Shown here piece by piece: positions 6,245-13,057 of a stretch of DNA of 13,057 bases; within the stretch, counting starts at the first letter, position 1, and each line of letters starts with the position of its first letter. Below the pieces are notes generated by a model. It had not been told where the DNA came from. It was given only the letters and a program-made list of their open reading frames with translations, and did not search any database. Source of the stretch: Fidelibacterota bacterium UBA6531 (GTDB lineage: Bacteria; Fidelibacterota; Marinisomatia; Marinisomatales; TCS55); assembly GCA_002436185.1 (NCBI GenBank), contig DJKX01000039.1:1-13057 (forward strand), given 5' to 3'. The position numbers and the translations under genes are program-made.

Positions 6245-7444
6245 TTAAGAATAATAGGCGCGATCAATTACTTTTTCGAATTTTCTATAATTTGTGTTTA
6301 TATCAAACCGAGCCGCCAATTTTCTAGATGCCAATCCCATTTGATTAAGCATACTGTCATTTGTTATTACTTCGTTTAATTTTTTAGCCGCTTTAATGGG
6401 ATCATTCTTAGTGATTTCAAATCCCGCCCCGCTTTGCTTTAATAATTCTGCCTGCCACCCCCCGTAATTGATCATAATTGGTTTTCCTGCTGCCAGGCCG
6501 TCGAAGAATTTATTAGCAGAATTATATTCCATCTCCGGTAAATCTATAAAAAAGGAGGTTGTTATGGCGGCGGCAGATAAAAGGTTCGGTACTTTATCTT
6601 TTGGCAAATAATCGATAATGAAGAGTGATTTGTTTAATAGGTCAAACTGTTTTGACTGCTTTTCCATTTTTTCTTTTTCATACCCATCCCCAGCCAATAT
6701 GAACCGAACATTTGAGTTTATTTTTTTCATCTCCCGGGCAATCTCAATTAGGTAAGTTACACCATTAATTCGGCCGAAGGCCCCTGTGTATACTATAAGC
6801 GGATTATTTGAAATACCGGAAAAATTGCTTCGGAAGTCCAACCCCGCTTTTTCCGAAACCTGAAATTTATCCAAATCGCTTAAATTGGTTACCACAGATA
6901 ATTTATGCTCCGGAATCATACCTTTCAATTCAGATTGCATTCCTGTTGATAATACAATGACCTGTTCAGAGTTTTCATAGGTTTTTCTTTCAAGGAACTT
7001 GGCAACTTTAATTAAAATTGATGACCTAAGAGCGCCAATGGCAATAGGCAACTGGGGCCAAAGGTCTCGAACTTCAAAAACTATTTTTTTCCCTTTTAAT
7101 CGTTTAAACCAAAGTGCAGGGATGGCCACGGTCAGTGGGGTGCTACTGGCAATAATTAGATCAAATTTCAATTTTCCACCTAATACCAAAACAAACCAAA
7201 GATATCCAAAATAAGAATAAACGCGGGCAATAAAATTCATTTTATTGGCATAATTAAAGGGGGCCCAGTAAACATTAATTCCTGACTCTTTAGAAAATGA
7301 CACTTTAGACTTTCCCTGCCAATTGGAGGTTACCATGTAAACTGTGTCTCCCTTAGAAACCAATCGTTTTGCAAATTCATAGGATCGGGTAGACCCGGGC
7401 ATAGATGGTGTATTAAAATATTGATGTAAATATAAAATTTTCAT
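6245..7444 (-). CDS. GT4-family glycosyltransferase, WbuB-like
   Basis: A 399-residue retaining glycosyltransferase with a GT-B fold. The N-terminal domain starts MKILYLHQYF and has the glycine/Arg loop PGSTRSYEFAKRL (16-28). The inter-domain part carries FEVRDLWPQLPIAIGAL (123-139), typical of the WbuB-like subgroup. The C-terminal donor domain has VYTGAFGRINGV (218-229), ILAGDGYEK (249-257) and NKFFDGLAAGKPI (311-323), where the nucleotide-sugar is bound. A hydrophobic patch at about 78-90 may help the protein sit on the membrane. WbuB itself transfers a FucNAc-type amino sugar; whether this protein does cannot be decided here. Its ATG overlaps the stop of the GT2 gene (ATGA), so the two are translationally coupled. 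It is cytoplasmic and adds one sugar to the undecaprenyl-linked repeat unit. Confidence 0.92.
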   Translation of the reverse strand: MKILYLHQYFNTPSMPGSTRSYEFAKRLVSKGDTVYMVTSNWQGKSKVSFSKESGINVYWAPFNYANKMNFIARVYSYFGYLWFVLVLGGKLKFDLIIASSTPLTVAIPALWFKRLKGKKIVFEVRDLWPQLPIAIGALRSSILIKVAKFLERKTYENSEQVIVLSTGMQSELKGMIPEHKLSVVTNLSDLDKFQVSEKAGLDFRSNFSGISNNPLIVYTGAFGRINGVTYLIEIAREMKKINSNVRFILAGDGYEKEKMEKQSKQFDLLNKSLFIIDYLPKDKVPNLLSAAAITTSFFIDLPEMEYNSANKFFDGLAAGKPIMINYGGWQAELLKQSGAGFEITKNDPIKAAKKLNEVITNDSMLNQMGLASRKLAARFDINTNYRKFEKVIDRAYYS

Positions 7445-8268
7445 GTTTTTATATAATTAGATACAACATACTTATGGGATAAACGTGCTTGTTCAAATAA
7501 AACCCGGTTTTTTATCTGTTGTGTATTTGAGTGTTCATGGTGAATTATTTCTAATTCCGGATAATAGGTTATAGGGCAATTTAATCGCTTAGCAATTTCA
7601 GCAACAGTTAACTCTTCTCCATATAAAGAAAAATTATCATCTAACCATCCTCCTACTTCAAAGAATCGACGGGAAAAAAGAATGGCTGACCCATGAACTG
7701 CATAAACTGTTGTTGGGTTTTTTGGAATTGGAGTTGGTGCCTCAGGAAAAATTTTTCTTATAAACTGTTTAACACTCATTAATATTTTCGAACCGGTAAA
7801 CGACATAAAAAAAAGATTCCAAAACAAGTGTTCTTTCCATCCCATCTGTTTAAACATAAACGGGTTAAGTAATTGGCGGGATATATTTCTTATCTGGGGG
7901 CCAATTACAGGAAATTGGTTGTAATCAATTGTCTTTAATTTGTTAAAGAATTCAGGATCCGGAAAAGAAATATCGTTATTACATACCATAATCCAGTCTG
8001 GATAATCACCATGAATCTCAACTAATTTAGAGATTAGCTTTTTCGCCGCCGGCCAGTAATAATAATTAGTTGAATAAGGAAAAATATCTATAGTTAATCC
8101 TGGTGATTTTTCCATTTGGCGAAGTTTTTTTAAACTTTTTTCTGAACTGGAATTATCAGCTATAGCGATATGAATATCAGGGGGAAAATCACAGGTTTTT
8201 AAGGATTCAACCAGAGCCAACGATGGCGCAGGATCCTTGTAATTAACGGTTATAAGCCAAAATCGCAT
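7441..8268 (-). CDS. GT2-family glycosyltransferase (rhamnosyltransferase-like)
   Basis: A 275-residue inverting GT-A glycosyltransferase. The N-terminus MRFWLITVNYKD gives the first nucleotide-binding strand. IAIADNSSS (35-43) is the second, and the metal-binding acidic motif is VCNNDISF (95-102). The acceptor-side segment is VHGSAILFSRRFFEVGGW (191-208) with EE at 218-219, and the end holds HHEHS (243-247), as in WbbL/rhamnosyltransferase-like members. I chose the ATG at 8268 because it puts the first strand at the N-terminus as in the family. An in-frame ATG at 8298 would add ten residues (MHSSFFYLPD) and increase the overlap with the polymerase gene from 26 to 56 bases. It is cytoplasmic, extends the lipid-linked repeat unit, and is coupled to the GT4 gene by an ATGA overlap. 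Donor and acceptor sugars are unknown. Confidence 0.9.
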   Translation of the reverse strand: MRFWLITVNYKDPAPSLALVESLKTCDFPPDIHIAIADNSSSEKSLKKLRQMEKSPGLTIDIFPYSTNYYYWPAAKKLISKLVEIHGDYPDWIMVCNNDISFPDPEFFNKLKTIDYNQFPVIGPQIRNISRQLLNPFMFKQMGWKEHLFWNLFFMSFTGSKILMSVKQFIRKIFPEAPTPIPKNPTTVYAVHGSAILFSRRFFEVGGWLDDNFSLYGEELTVAEIAKRLNCPITYYPELEIIHHEHSNTQQIKNRVLFEQARLSHKYVVSNYIKT

Positions 8269-9508
8269 GTCGGGCAGGTAAAAAAACGATGAATGCAAAT
8301 ACCCATGAAATTATAATACTATTATAATGAAAAATGCTGATCACGGGTGAATATAAGGTGAAGGCATAAAACATGGACAAAGGAACCATGGCCAAGAGAC
8401 TGCCGTACCGTACGCGGAGAAATGCCAATTGGATCAAAAAACCTAATATAAAGGCGACCACAACGGATCCCAGCAATGAAAAATCGAGTATCAGTCCCCG
8501 CAATGCACTATAAATATTGGTGGTGATCCCCGGGGCGATAAAGTGGGCGTCATAAAACCCCAAGGGTCTTTCAATAATGTCCGCTAAATTGGATGGTCCG
8601 GCAAAGGTAGTCAGGCCCAAGGTGGGCAAAACGGAATCTAAATGACTAACCCACTGGGTAAAGGAAGCCAGGTACCCGAAAAAGTAGGCGCGGATCCGTG
8701 TGAGTAAAAGTTCTACTATGAAAGGATCCATTCCCTGCCTTAACCACTGAATAACAATATAAAAAACGGTGAAAACGGCTACAGCTATACTCCCAGATAT
8801 GATAACTTTCAAATAGCTTATTTTTACAGTTTCATTTTGGTTGGTAATTAAACCTGAAAAAAAGGCAGAAAAGTACAGAACGAGAGTCAAGAGTATGTTG
8901 GATCGCGTACCTTGAACCATCCCAAAAATGATAGCGACGATGATTGGTAAAACGGATAAAAACTTTTTTCCCCCTGCAGGAGTCAAGCTACGGAGAAAGC
9001 CACCCAGCAAGGAGGCAGGATATATGCAATACAGGCTATAGCGAACATAAAGGGGGTATGCTGCACCACTACCGCTATAGCGGTCAACGGAAATGAGGTT
9101 AGGAATGGACAACAACGCTGCGGTATTAAATTTCAAGCCATAATTTGAAAACGCATAAAAAATTAATAACACCAAACCTACCAAAGTTACCAGCAAAAAT
9201 AAATTATACGAAAGAAACAGCAAACGTAAGTTTGCATTTTTCCCGATTGCTGAAAGTGATAAAAATTTAGTTACTGCGGGCTGGGGAATAATCACCGAAC
9301 CGGCAGCACATGCCATGGCTAAAAGGACGATGTACCACAAGCCAAAGGCATCCGCATTAAAGTCAGGGGCAAATACCAAGGGCACGAAAACAAAAAAGGA
9401 CCACAACAAGGGAAAAAAGGCGCCGGGCGAAAGCCAACTGCGGGTGAGAGCACGGGCCGTAATTGCCGTTAATACCATTACAGTGAGGGGGGCAATGGCG
9501 GAAATCAT
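8243..9508 (-). CDS. Wzy-like oligosaccharide repeat-unit polymerase
   Basis: A 421-residue, very hydrophobic protein with about ten or more membrane segments, of the size and layout of O-antigen/capsule polymerases. These join undecaprenyl-linked repeat units on the periplasmic side. Weak family signatures are visible: a GTRSNI loop (200-205), an Arg-rich aromatic stretch R-x-R-A-Y-F-x-G-Y (271-279), and TNIYSALRGLILDF (330-343). The last matches the T-N-x-Y-x-x-x-R-x-x-x-x-D-F pattern of the oligosaccharide repeat-unit polymerase family. Arg residues in periplasmic loops are thought to bind substrate in Wzy. The ATG overlaps the flippase stop (TAATG), and the end overlaps the GT2 gene, so wzx, wzy and the glycosyltransferase are coupled. 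Sequence-level identity of Wzy proteins is always low; position next to the flippase strengthens the call. Confidence 0.87.
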   Translation of the reverse strand: MISAIAPLTVMVLTAITARALTRSWLSPGAFFPLLWSFFVFVPLVFAPDFNADAFGLWYIVLLAMACAAGSVIIPQPAVTKFLSLSAIGKNANLRLLFLSYNLFLLVTLVGLVLLIFYAFSNYGLKFNTAALLSIPNLISVDRYSGSGAAYPLYVRYSLYCIYPASLLGGFLRSLTPAGGKKFLSVLPIIVAIIFGMVQGTRSNILLTLVLYFSAFFSGLITNQNETVKISYLKVIISGSIAVAVFTVFYIVIQWLRQGMDPFIVELLLTRIRAYFFGYLASFTQWVSHLDSVLPTLGLTTFAGPSNLADIIERPLGFYDAHFIAPGITTNIYSALRGLILDFSLLGSVVVAFILGFLIQLAFLRVRYGSLLAMVPLSMFYAFTLYSPVISIFHYNSIIISWVFAFIVFLPARHAILAYNR

Positions 9509-10779
9509 TAATACTTTTTCCTAATTAGTGTATAAGTAGAAAAACCCGCAGTAAGAGTAAAGTAACTCAGGGCAGACAGCATTGCGGTATAGGCAGTGGC
9601 GATTACGCCGAAGCTAGGAAGAAATATGGTGTTCCCTATAACATTGATCCCGAGAGAAAAGGCCATGAAGACCACCATTAGTAGGGTGCGCTCCTTCAAT
9701 TCCAGCATTTTATGTGTCAGAAAAGATACCTGCCAAAGAAAACCCGTAATCAAAAGAGGAATCAACAAAGGCCGGAAGCGAGCTGAAATTTCCGGGACTG
9801 CAAATTGAATCCCCATAAAGAGCATACCTTCAAAAGTGAGGGCTGGAATGATGACCAGGGCAAAGATCCCCAGCTGTGATATAAGGCCCACCTTAAGCAA
9901 TGAAATTGCCTGCGCATGTTTGGCATTATTCCACAGGGACATAATCCTCGGGTGAAGGGCCATGGTAAGGGGAAACAGGGCCAGTGAAAAAAAACGTGTG
10001 AGGAGCTCCTGGAGTCCTGCATAGGCGCCCAGTTCTAAAGGAGATAAATATCGATCAATAAAAAAGCGATCCAAAAAAGGCAATGCCAATCCGGCGGCAA
10101 ACCAGACCGAAATCGGAAAACCAAAACGTAACCATTTGGTTAACAGGCCTTCTAGCTTTAGAGTGCTGAGCATAGAGTGCACAGTTAAAACCCAGCGGCG
10201 GATATTGTGAAATATGACCCAACCACTAACGGCCAGAAAGGAAAAGGTCACCCCAATTAGAAGTGATGTACCGGTGCGGCTAAAAATCTTGATTAAAACC
10301 ACCGGAATTAGGAGGGCGAGACCAGCCTGAACTGCTGTAAGCAAGATCACTCTCTGGGGTTGAATCCTGGCCTGGAAATGAGTTTTGATTAGATTGAAAC
10401 AGGCCATAGACCAAATGCACAACAAGATTATTCCCAAAACTACCGGCTGAACCGGACTAACAATAATAATCAATAATGAAACAGCTACTACCACCAAGCT
10501 GGCGAGGCTAAAGGCGCCAAGCACCGCCGGTTGAAAACCAGGGGCTTTCCTGTCCTTTGAGTGATACCGAAGCAGGGCATGATTCAGCCAACCATAACAA
10601 AGAGCGGCAGTAAGGTTACATTGTGCTAGAAGGAAACTGTATTCTCCAAAAGCCTCAGCCCCCAACAGACGGATAAAAAGAACGACTGCTATCAGGCCGG
10701 AAACCCCAGGAATAATTTTTGATAGCCCATAAAGAAAGGCTTCCCTGAAAAGCGTCGTGGCAGAGGCACCTGATTTCAA
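9508..10779 (-). CDS. Wzx-like polysaccharide flippase (MVF/MATE superfamily)
   Basis: A 423-residue protein with about 12 membrane helices that would move the undecaprenyl-linked repeat unit across the inner membrane. Family traits are the N-terminal helix with GVSGLIAVVLFIRLLGAEAFGEYSF (25-49 region, with the G-x-x-x-F/Y-G-x-Y pattern) and the mid-protein hallmark DRFFIDRYLSPLELGAYAG (237-255). The start is TTG at 10779. An in-frame TAA lies 18 bases further upstream and no ATG occurs before the second membrane segment, so TTG is the only workable start. A GAG about nine bases before it may serve as a weak ribosome binding site. The gene follows the chain-length gene after 74 bases and overlaps wzy by one base. 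Confidence 0.92.
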   Translation of the reverse strand: MKSGASATTLFREAFLYGLSKIIPGVSGLIAVVLFIRLLGAEAFGEYSFLLAQCNLTAALCYGWLNHALLRYHSKDRKAPGFQPAVLGAFSLASLVVVAVSLLIIIVSPVQPVVLGIILLCIWSMACFNLIKTHFQARIQPQRVILLTAVQAGLALLIPVVLIKIFSRTGTSLLIGVTFSFLAVSGWVIFHNIRRWVLTVHSMLSTLKLEGLLTKWLRFGFPISVWFAAGLALPFLDRFFIDRYLSPLELGAYAGLQELLTRFFSLALFPLTMALHPRIMSLWNNAKHAQAISLLKVGLISQLGIFALVIIPALTFEGMLFMGIQFAVPEISARFRPLLIPLLITGFLWQVSFLTHKMLELKERTLLMVVFMAFSLGINVIGNTIFLPSFGVIATAYTAMLSALSYFTLTAGFSTYTLIRKKY

Positions 10780-10853
10780 CGCTGATAACTCAGTGATTTA
10801 GTTATTAGGGCGACGACCAAAATACCTAGAAAATATTTGGGTGACCAGACTGC

Positions 10854-12077
10854 TTAAGTCGGATCCGGTTCGAGGAGATTTTCCTTGAAATAAATAATGA
10901 ACAAGCCCAGAAACACACCAAAAAACAGGCTCATACCAATACCAAGGGCTCGGCGGGGCCGGGTCAGTTTTACAGGGAGCGTGGGTCCGTCAATGAGCTG
11001 CACCATCTGGGCCTGCTCCACTTCATCGATCTTGGCCTTCTCGTACTGGGTTTTCAGGGTGATATAGAGGCTACTATGCAAATCGACCTCACGCTGCAGT
11101 ATCTGATCTTTGATCTGGAGTGAAGGTGAAATAAGCTTGCGGTTGGTTTCCTGAAAGAATTCCAGTTCCTTTTGTTTATGGTCTAATTCATTTGATACTT
11201 CGGTTAGGCGCTCATCAATGAAGGCGCGTTTCTTACTTATCCGATTCGTGCGCAAGCGGCGCAGGGACTGGCTCGATTTTTCAATCACCACCCGAGCCAC
11301 CTCCATGGCCAGCTGCGGCTCAAAAGCTCCCACTTCCAGCGTGACGGAGGGTGACAGGCGGTCTTTGGTGACCTGAATCCATTTTTTCAGGGCGTTGGTG
11401 GCTCGTACGGTCTTTTGAGGCTCAGAATATGCATCCAAGCGGTTCTCTGCCACTAAAATTTCCTTGAGTGCGCGGTTACCATATTTGCGGGTCTTGAATG
11501 GCTGGTCCAGAATCCCTGAAAGCAACGCTTCACTCTGCACAATTTCGGGGTAGACTTCACCCCAAGGCAGGGTATTGCTCAGGTTTAAAGGTATGTTCAG
11601 GCCCAACTGGGTGGCCATCCCTGTAAATCCGGTGGTGTTGGAACCGTCTTCAGAAATAGGCAGGACTTTTGCAATTGAAGAGTATACCGGATCAGCAATG
11701 AAAAAGAAATAGAAGGCCAAAATAAATGTTGTTATAATCGGCGTCCCCAACGCAATGTGCAGATTTTGGGACAGGGCCTGTTTCAGCGCAGTGGGTGAAA
11801 ATTTCCACGGTTTCAGCGGAAGGTACAGCTCAGGGGATGTGGCAATGGCGGGAGTATTATTAGCAACCACGTTTGGTTCATAACCAGATTCAGCATTCAA
11901 TACTTCTTGAGTGTATTTCATCAAATGTCGGGGCGGTATTTTACCAGACTTGATCCAGCCCGAAAGGGTCTGGGGTGTCACTTCAAAATATTCGGCGACC
12001 TGATAATTGCGGCGGAAACCAAAATGGCGCATTACATCTAAAACAATTTCTTCGGCAGTTGGATAAACTTTATCCAT
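10854..12077 (-). CDS. Wzz/Wzc-like chain-length determinant with N-terminal CI-repressor-type HTH
   Basis: A 407-residue protein with an unusual layout. Residues 8-58 look like a phage CI-repressor helix-turn-helix: YQVAEYFEVTPQTLSGWIKSGKIPP (25-49) has the A-x-x-x-x-V-T-x-x-T-L-S-x-W pattern and the K-x-x-x-I-P end. A linker (60-105) leads to a first membrane helix (about 108-128). A periplasmic domain follows with a long coiled coil (about 268-315, many K/E/R/L heptads). A Pro-rich segment GPTLPVKLTRPRRA (364-377) precedes the second membrane helix (378-397), as in polysaccharide co-polymerases. The kinase domain of Wzc-type proteins is absent. Wzz proteins normally have only a short cytoplasmic N-terminus, so the HTH is a real addition that could bind DNA or a protein. 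It sets chain length with Wzy. It starts eight bases after the propeller gene stop. Confidence 0.88.
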   Translation of the reverse strand: MDKVYPTAEEIVLDVMRHFGFRRNYQVAEYFEVTPQTLSGWIKSGKIPPRHLMKYTQEVLNAESGYEPNVVANNTPAIATSPELYLPLKPWKFSPTALKQALSQNLHIALGTPIITTFILAFYFFFIADPVYSSIAKVLPISEDGSNTTGFTGMATQLGLNIPLNLSNTLPWGEVYPEIVQSEALLSGILDQPFKTRKYGNRALKEILVAENRLDAYSEPQKTVRATNALKKWIQVTKDRLSPSVTLEVGAFEPQLAMEVARVVIEKSSQSLRRLRTNRISKKRAFIDERLTEVSNELDHKQKELEFFQETNRKLISPSLQIKDQILQREVDLHSSLYITLKTQYEKAKIDEVEQAQMVQLIDGPTLPVKLTRPRRALGIGMSLFFGVFLGLFIIYFKENLLEPDPT

Positions 12078-12085
12078 GTTTGATT

Positions 12086-13057
12086 TTACTGTGAAATACC
12101 TTCTGCATTTGTACCAACTAAATAAATATCAAACAGGCTTGCACCGAATGATTTGGTGGCCCCTACTAAAACCAAATTCCCCAAGGGTGTTTCAAACACA
12201 GACCAGCCCCAGTCATCTTGGTCGTAGGTGCCGTAGGGCCGAGACCACAGTATATTGCCGTCTCCGTTCACCCGTAACAGAAAAGCGTCTTCATCATAAC
12301 CTCGGGCAACTTCCCGGCTGGAAGAGCCCACAATCACAATATCGCCAACCGAGGTACCTGTAGCACGAAATTGGTGGTGCTTTTTTCCGTTGGCAGCAAA
12401 CGTGCGCTCCCAGTCCACATTCCCGGTGATATCGATTTTTATGATCTTAGGTTGAAAAACATCCGGCTCAGATATGGAATTAACCATTGAACAAATATAA
12501 TAACTACCGCTGTGGGTATAACTAATGCTGTAGGCAATCTCATCGACAGCGCCGGATTCATGAATTTCTTTCTCCCAAATCAAATTTCCATTCATAGCAA
12601 TACGTAAAACCAGATTATTGCGCTTTTGCTCTCCGTAGTAATCCCGGGCACCCACTACTAGCAAAGTTTTGTCAGGCGTTTCAATTATATCATTGGCCCA
12701 TTCATGGTGGGGAAAAGCGAGACTACCATATGCTCTACCCCAGATTTGATTCCCTGCTTCATCAATTTTAATTAAATAAACATCCGTATTTCCCGAAGAT
12801 ATCTCAGGGCTGTTGGAATATCCGGCGAGGATATAACCGCCCCCCGTCACCTCGATTACCGCAGTGCCCACATCCCAATTTGAACCACCATATGTTTTCT
12901 CCCACTCAAGATTACCGTGAAAGTCCGTTTTTACAGCGTAAAACTGCTGTGAACTGCCAAATGACCAAGTGTACCCTATAAATAAAAAACCCCCATCTGA
13001 GGTGGCAATCACATCATAACCTTCTTCATTACCGCTACCACCGAAGGTTTTTTCCCA
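12086..13057 (-). CDS. Beta-propeller repeat protein, C-terminal part
   Basis: The frame is open to the right edge, so the N-terminus lies outside; an apparent GTG start at 13012 is just an internal valine codon within a repeat. The visible 323 residues hold about six imperfect repeats of 45-55 residues. The pattern is (I/V)xWx(K/R)x(Y/F)G, then a D-rich turn, then G-G-(Y/F)-(I/L)-x-x-G, then D-x-(Y/F)-L-x-(K/R)-x-(D/N)-x-x-G-N. Examples are GNLEWEKTYGGSNWD and GNILWSRPYGTYDQDD. This is the SBBP/quinoprotein-like propeller seen in secreted proteins of FCB bacteria, probably on the cell surface or in the periplasm. It ends with GISQ and has no recognisable C-terminal sorting domain. Its stop is eight bases from the chain-length gene, suggesting co-transcription. 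A role in the glycan pathway is possible but unproven; it may simply be an unrelated neighbour. Confidence 0.85.
   Translation of the reverse strand, partial: WEKTFGGSGNEEGYDVIATSDGGFLFIGYTWSFGSSQQFYAVKTDFHGNLEWEKTYGGSNWDVGTAVIEVTGGGYILAGYSNSPEISSGNTDVYLIKIDEAGNQIWGRAYGSLAFPHHEWANDIIETPDKTLLVVGARDYYGEQKRNNLVLRIAMNGNLIWEKEIHESGAVDEIAYSISYTHSGSYYICSMVNSISEPDVFQPKIIKIDITGNVDWERTFAANGKKHHQFRATGTSVGDIVIVGSSSREVARGYDEDAFLLRVNGDGNILWSRPYGTYDQDDWGWSVFETPLGNLVLVGATKSFGASLFDIYLVGTNAEGISQ

Noticed and set aside
6050..6379. Plus-strand frame of 109 codons across the gap and the end of the GT4 gene
   Set aside because: It overlaps the conserved C-terminal part of the GT4 gene in antisense, its translation is Phe/Tyr/Ser-rich without a domain, and all real genes here run on the minus strand.
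10818..10842. Inverted repeat CCAAA/TTTGG in the gap between the chain-length and flippase genes
   Set aside because: A five-pair, mostly A+T stem with a large loop is expected by chance in such sequence and has no terminator features.
12076..12363. Plus-strand frame of 95 codons opposite the propeller gene
   Set aside because: It lies antisense to well-formed propeller repeats and its translation has low-complexity Arg/Pro/Ser character with no recognisable family.
13010..13012. GTG as the start codon of the propeller protein
   Set aside because: The same frame stays open to the right edge and encodes the expected repeat residues (WEKTFGGSGNEEGYD) before it, so the codon is internal.

Overview
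The window is one stretch of a surface-polysaccharide (capsule, O-antigen or exopolysaccharide) locus of the Wzx/Wzy type. All recognisable genes lie on the minus strand, tightly packed and probably co-transcribed from right to left. There is no gene-free stretch over 300 bases; the largest gap is 6021-6244. I see no tRNA, rRNA, CRISPR array or transposase. The moderate-to-low G+C, mostly weak Shine-Dalgarno sequences and the beta-propeller repeat protein suggest a marine FCB-type bacterium (Marinimicrobia/SAR406 or a Bacteroidetes relative). That is an inference with low confidence, since no phylogenetic marker gene is present.

In transcription order, the right third holds the export and assembly machinery. 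It starts with a beta-propeller repeat protein cut by the right edge. Next come a Wzz/Wzc-like chain-length protein with an unusual N-terminal phage CI-repressor-like helix-turn-helix, a Wzx flippase with a TTG start, and a Wzy polymerase. The middle holds repeat-unit synthesis: a GT2 glycosyltransferase, a WbuB-like GT4 glycosyltransferase, a zinc-ribbon methyltransferase, and a WcaJ/PglC-type initiating phosphoglycosyl transferase.

The left third is a decoration module: an O-carbamoyltransferase (NodU/SxtI/TobZ family), an SxtJ-like membrane protein, an SGNH hydrolase/acyltransferase, and a 52-residue SxtK-like/DUF5989 membrane peptide at 970-1128. A second methyltransferase follows, then the first 34 codons of an NAD(P)-dependent sugar epimerase/dehydratase cut by the left edge.

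As a pathway: the phosphoglycosyl transferase loads the first sugar on undecaprenyl phosphate, the GT4 and GT2 enzymes extend it, and Wzx flips the unit. Wzy then polymerises it under Wzz-type length control. Carbamoyl, methyl and possibly acyl groups decorate the sugars. The most interesting parts are the carbamoyltransferase-SxtJ-SGNH-SxtK module, known by homology from saxitoxin clusters but here inside a glycan locus, and the DNA-binding-like domain fused to the chain-length regulator.
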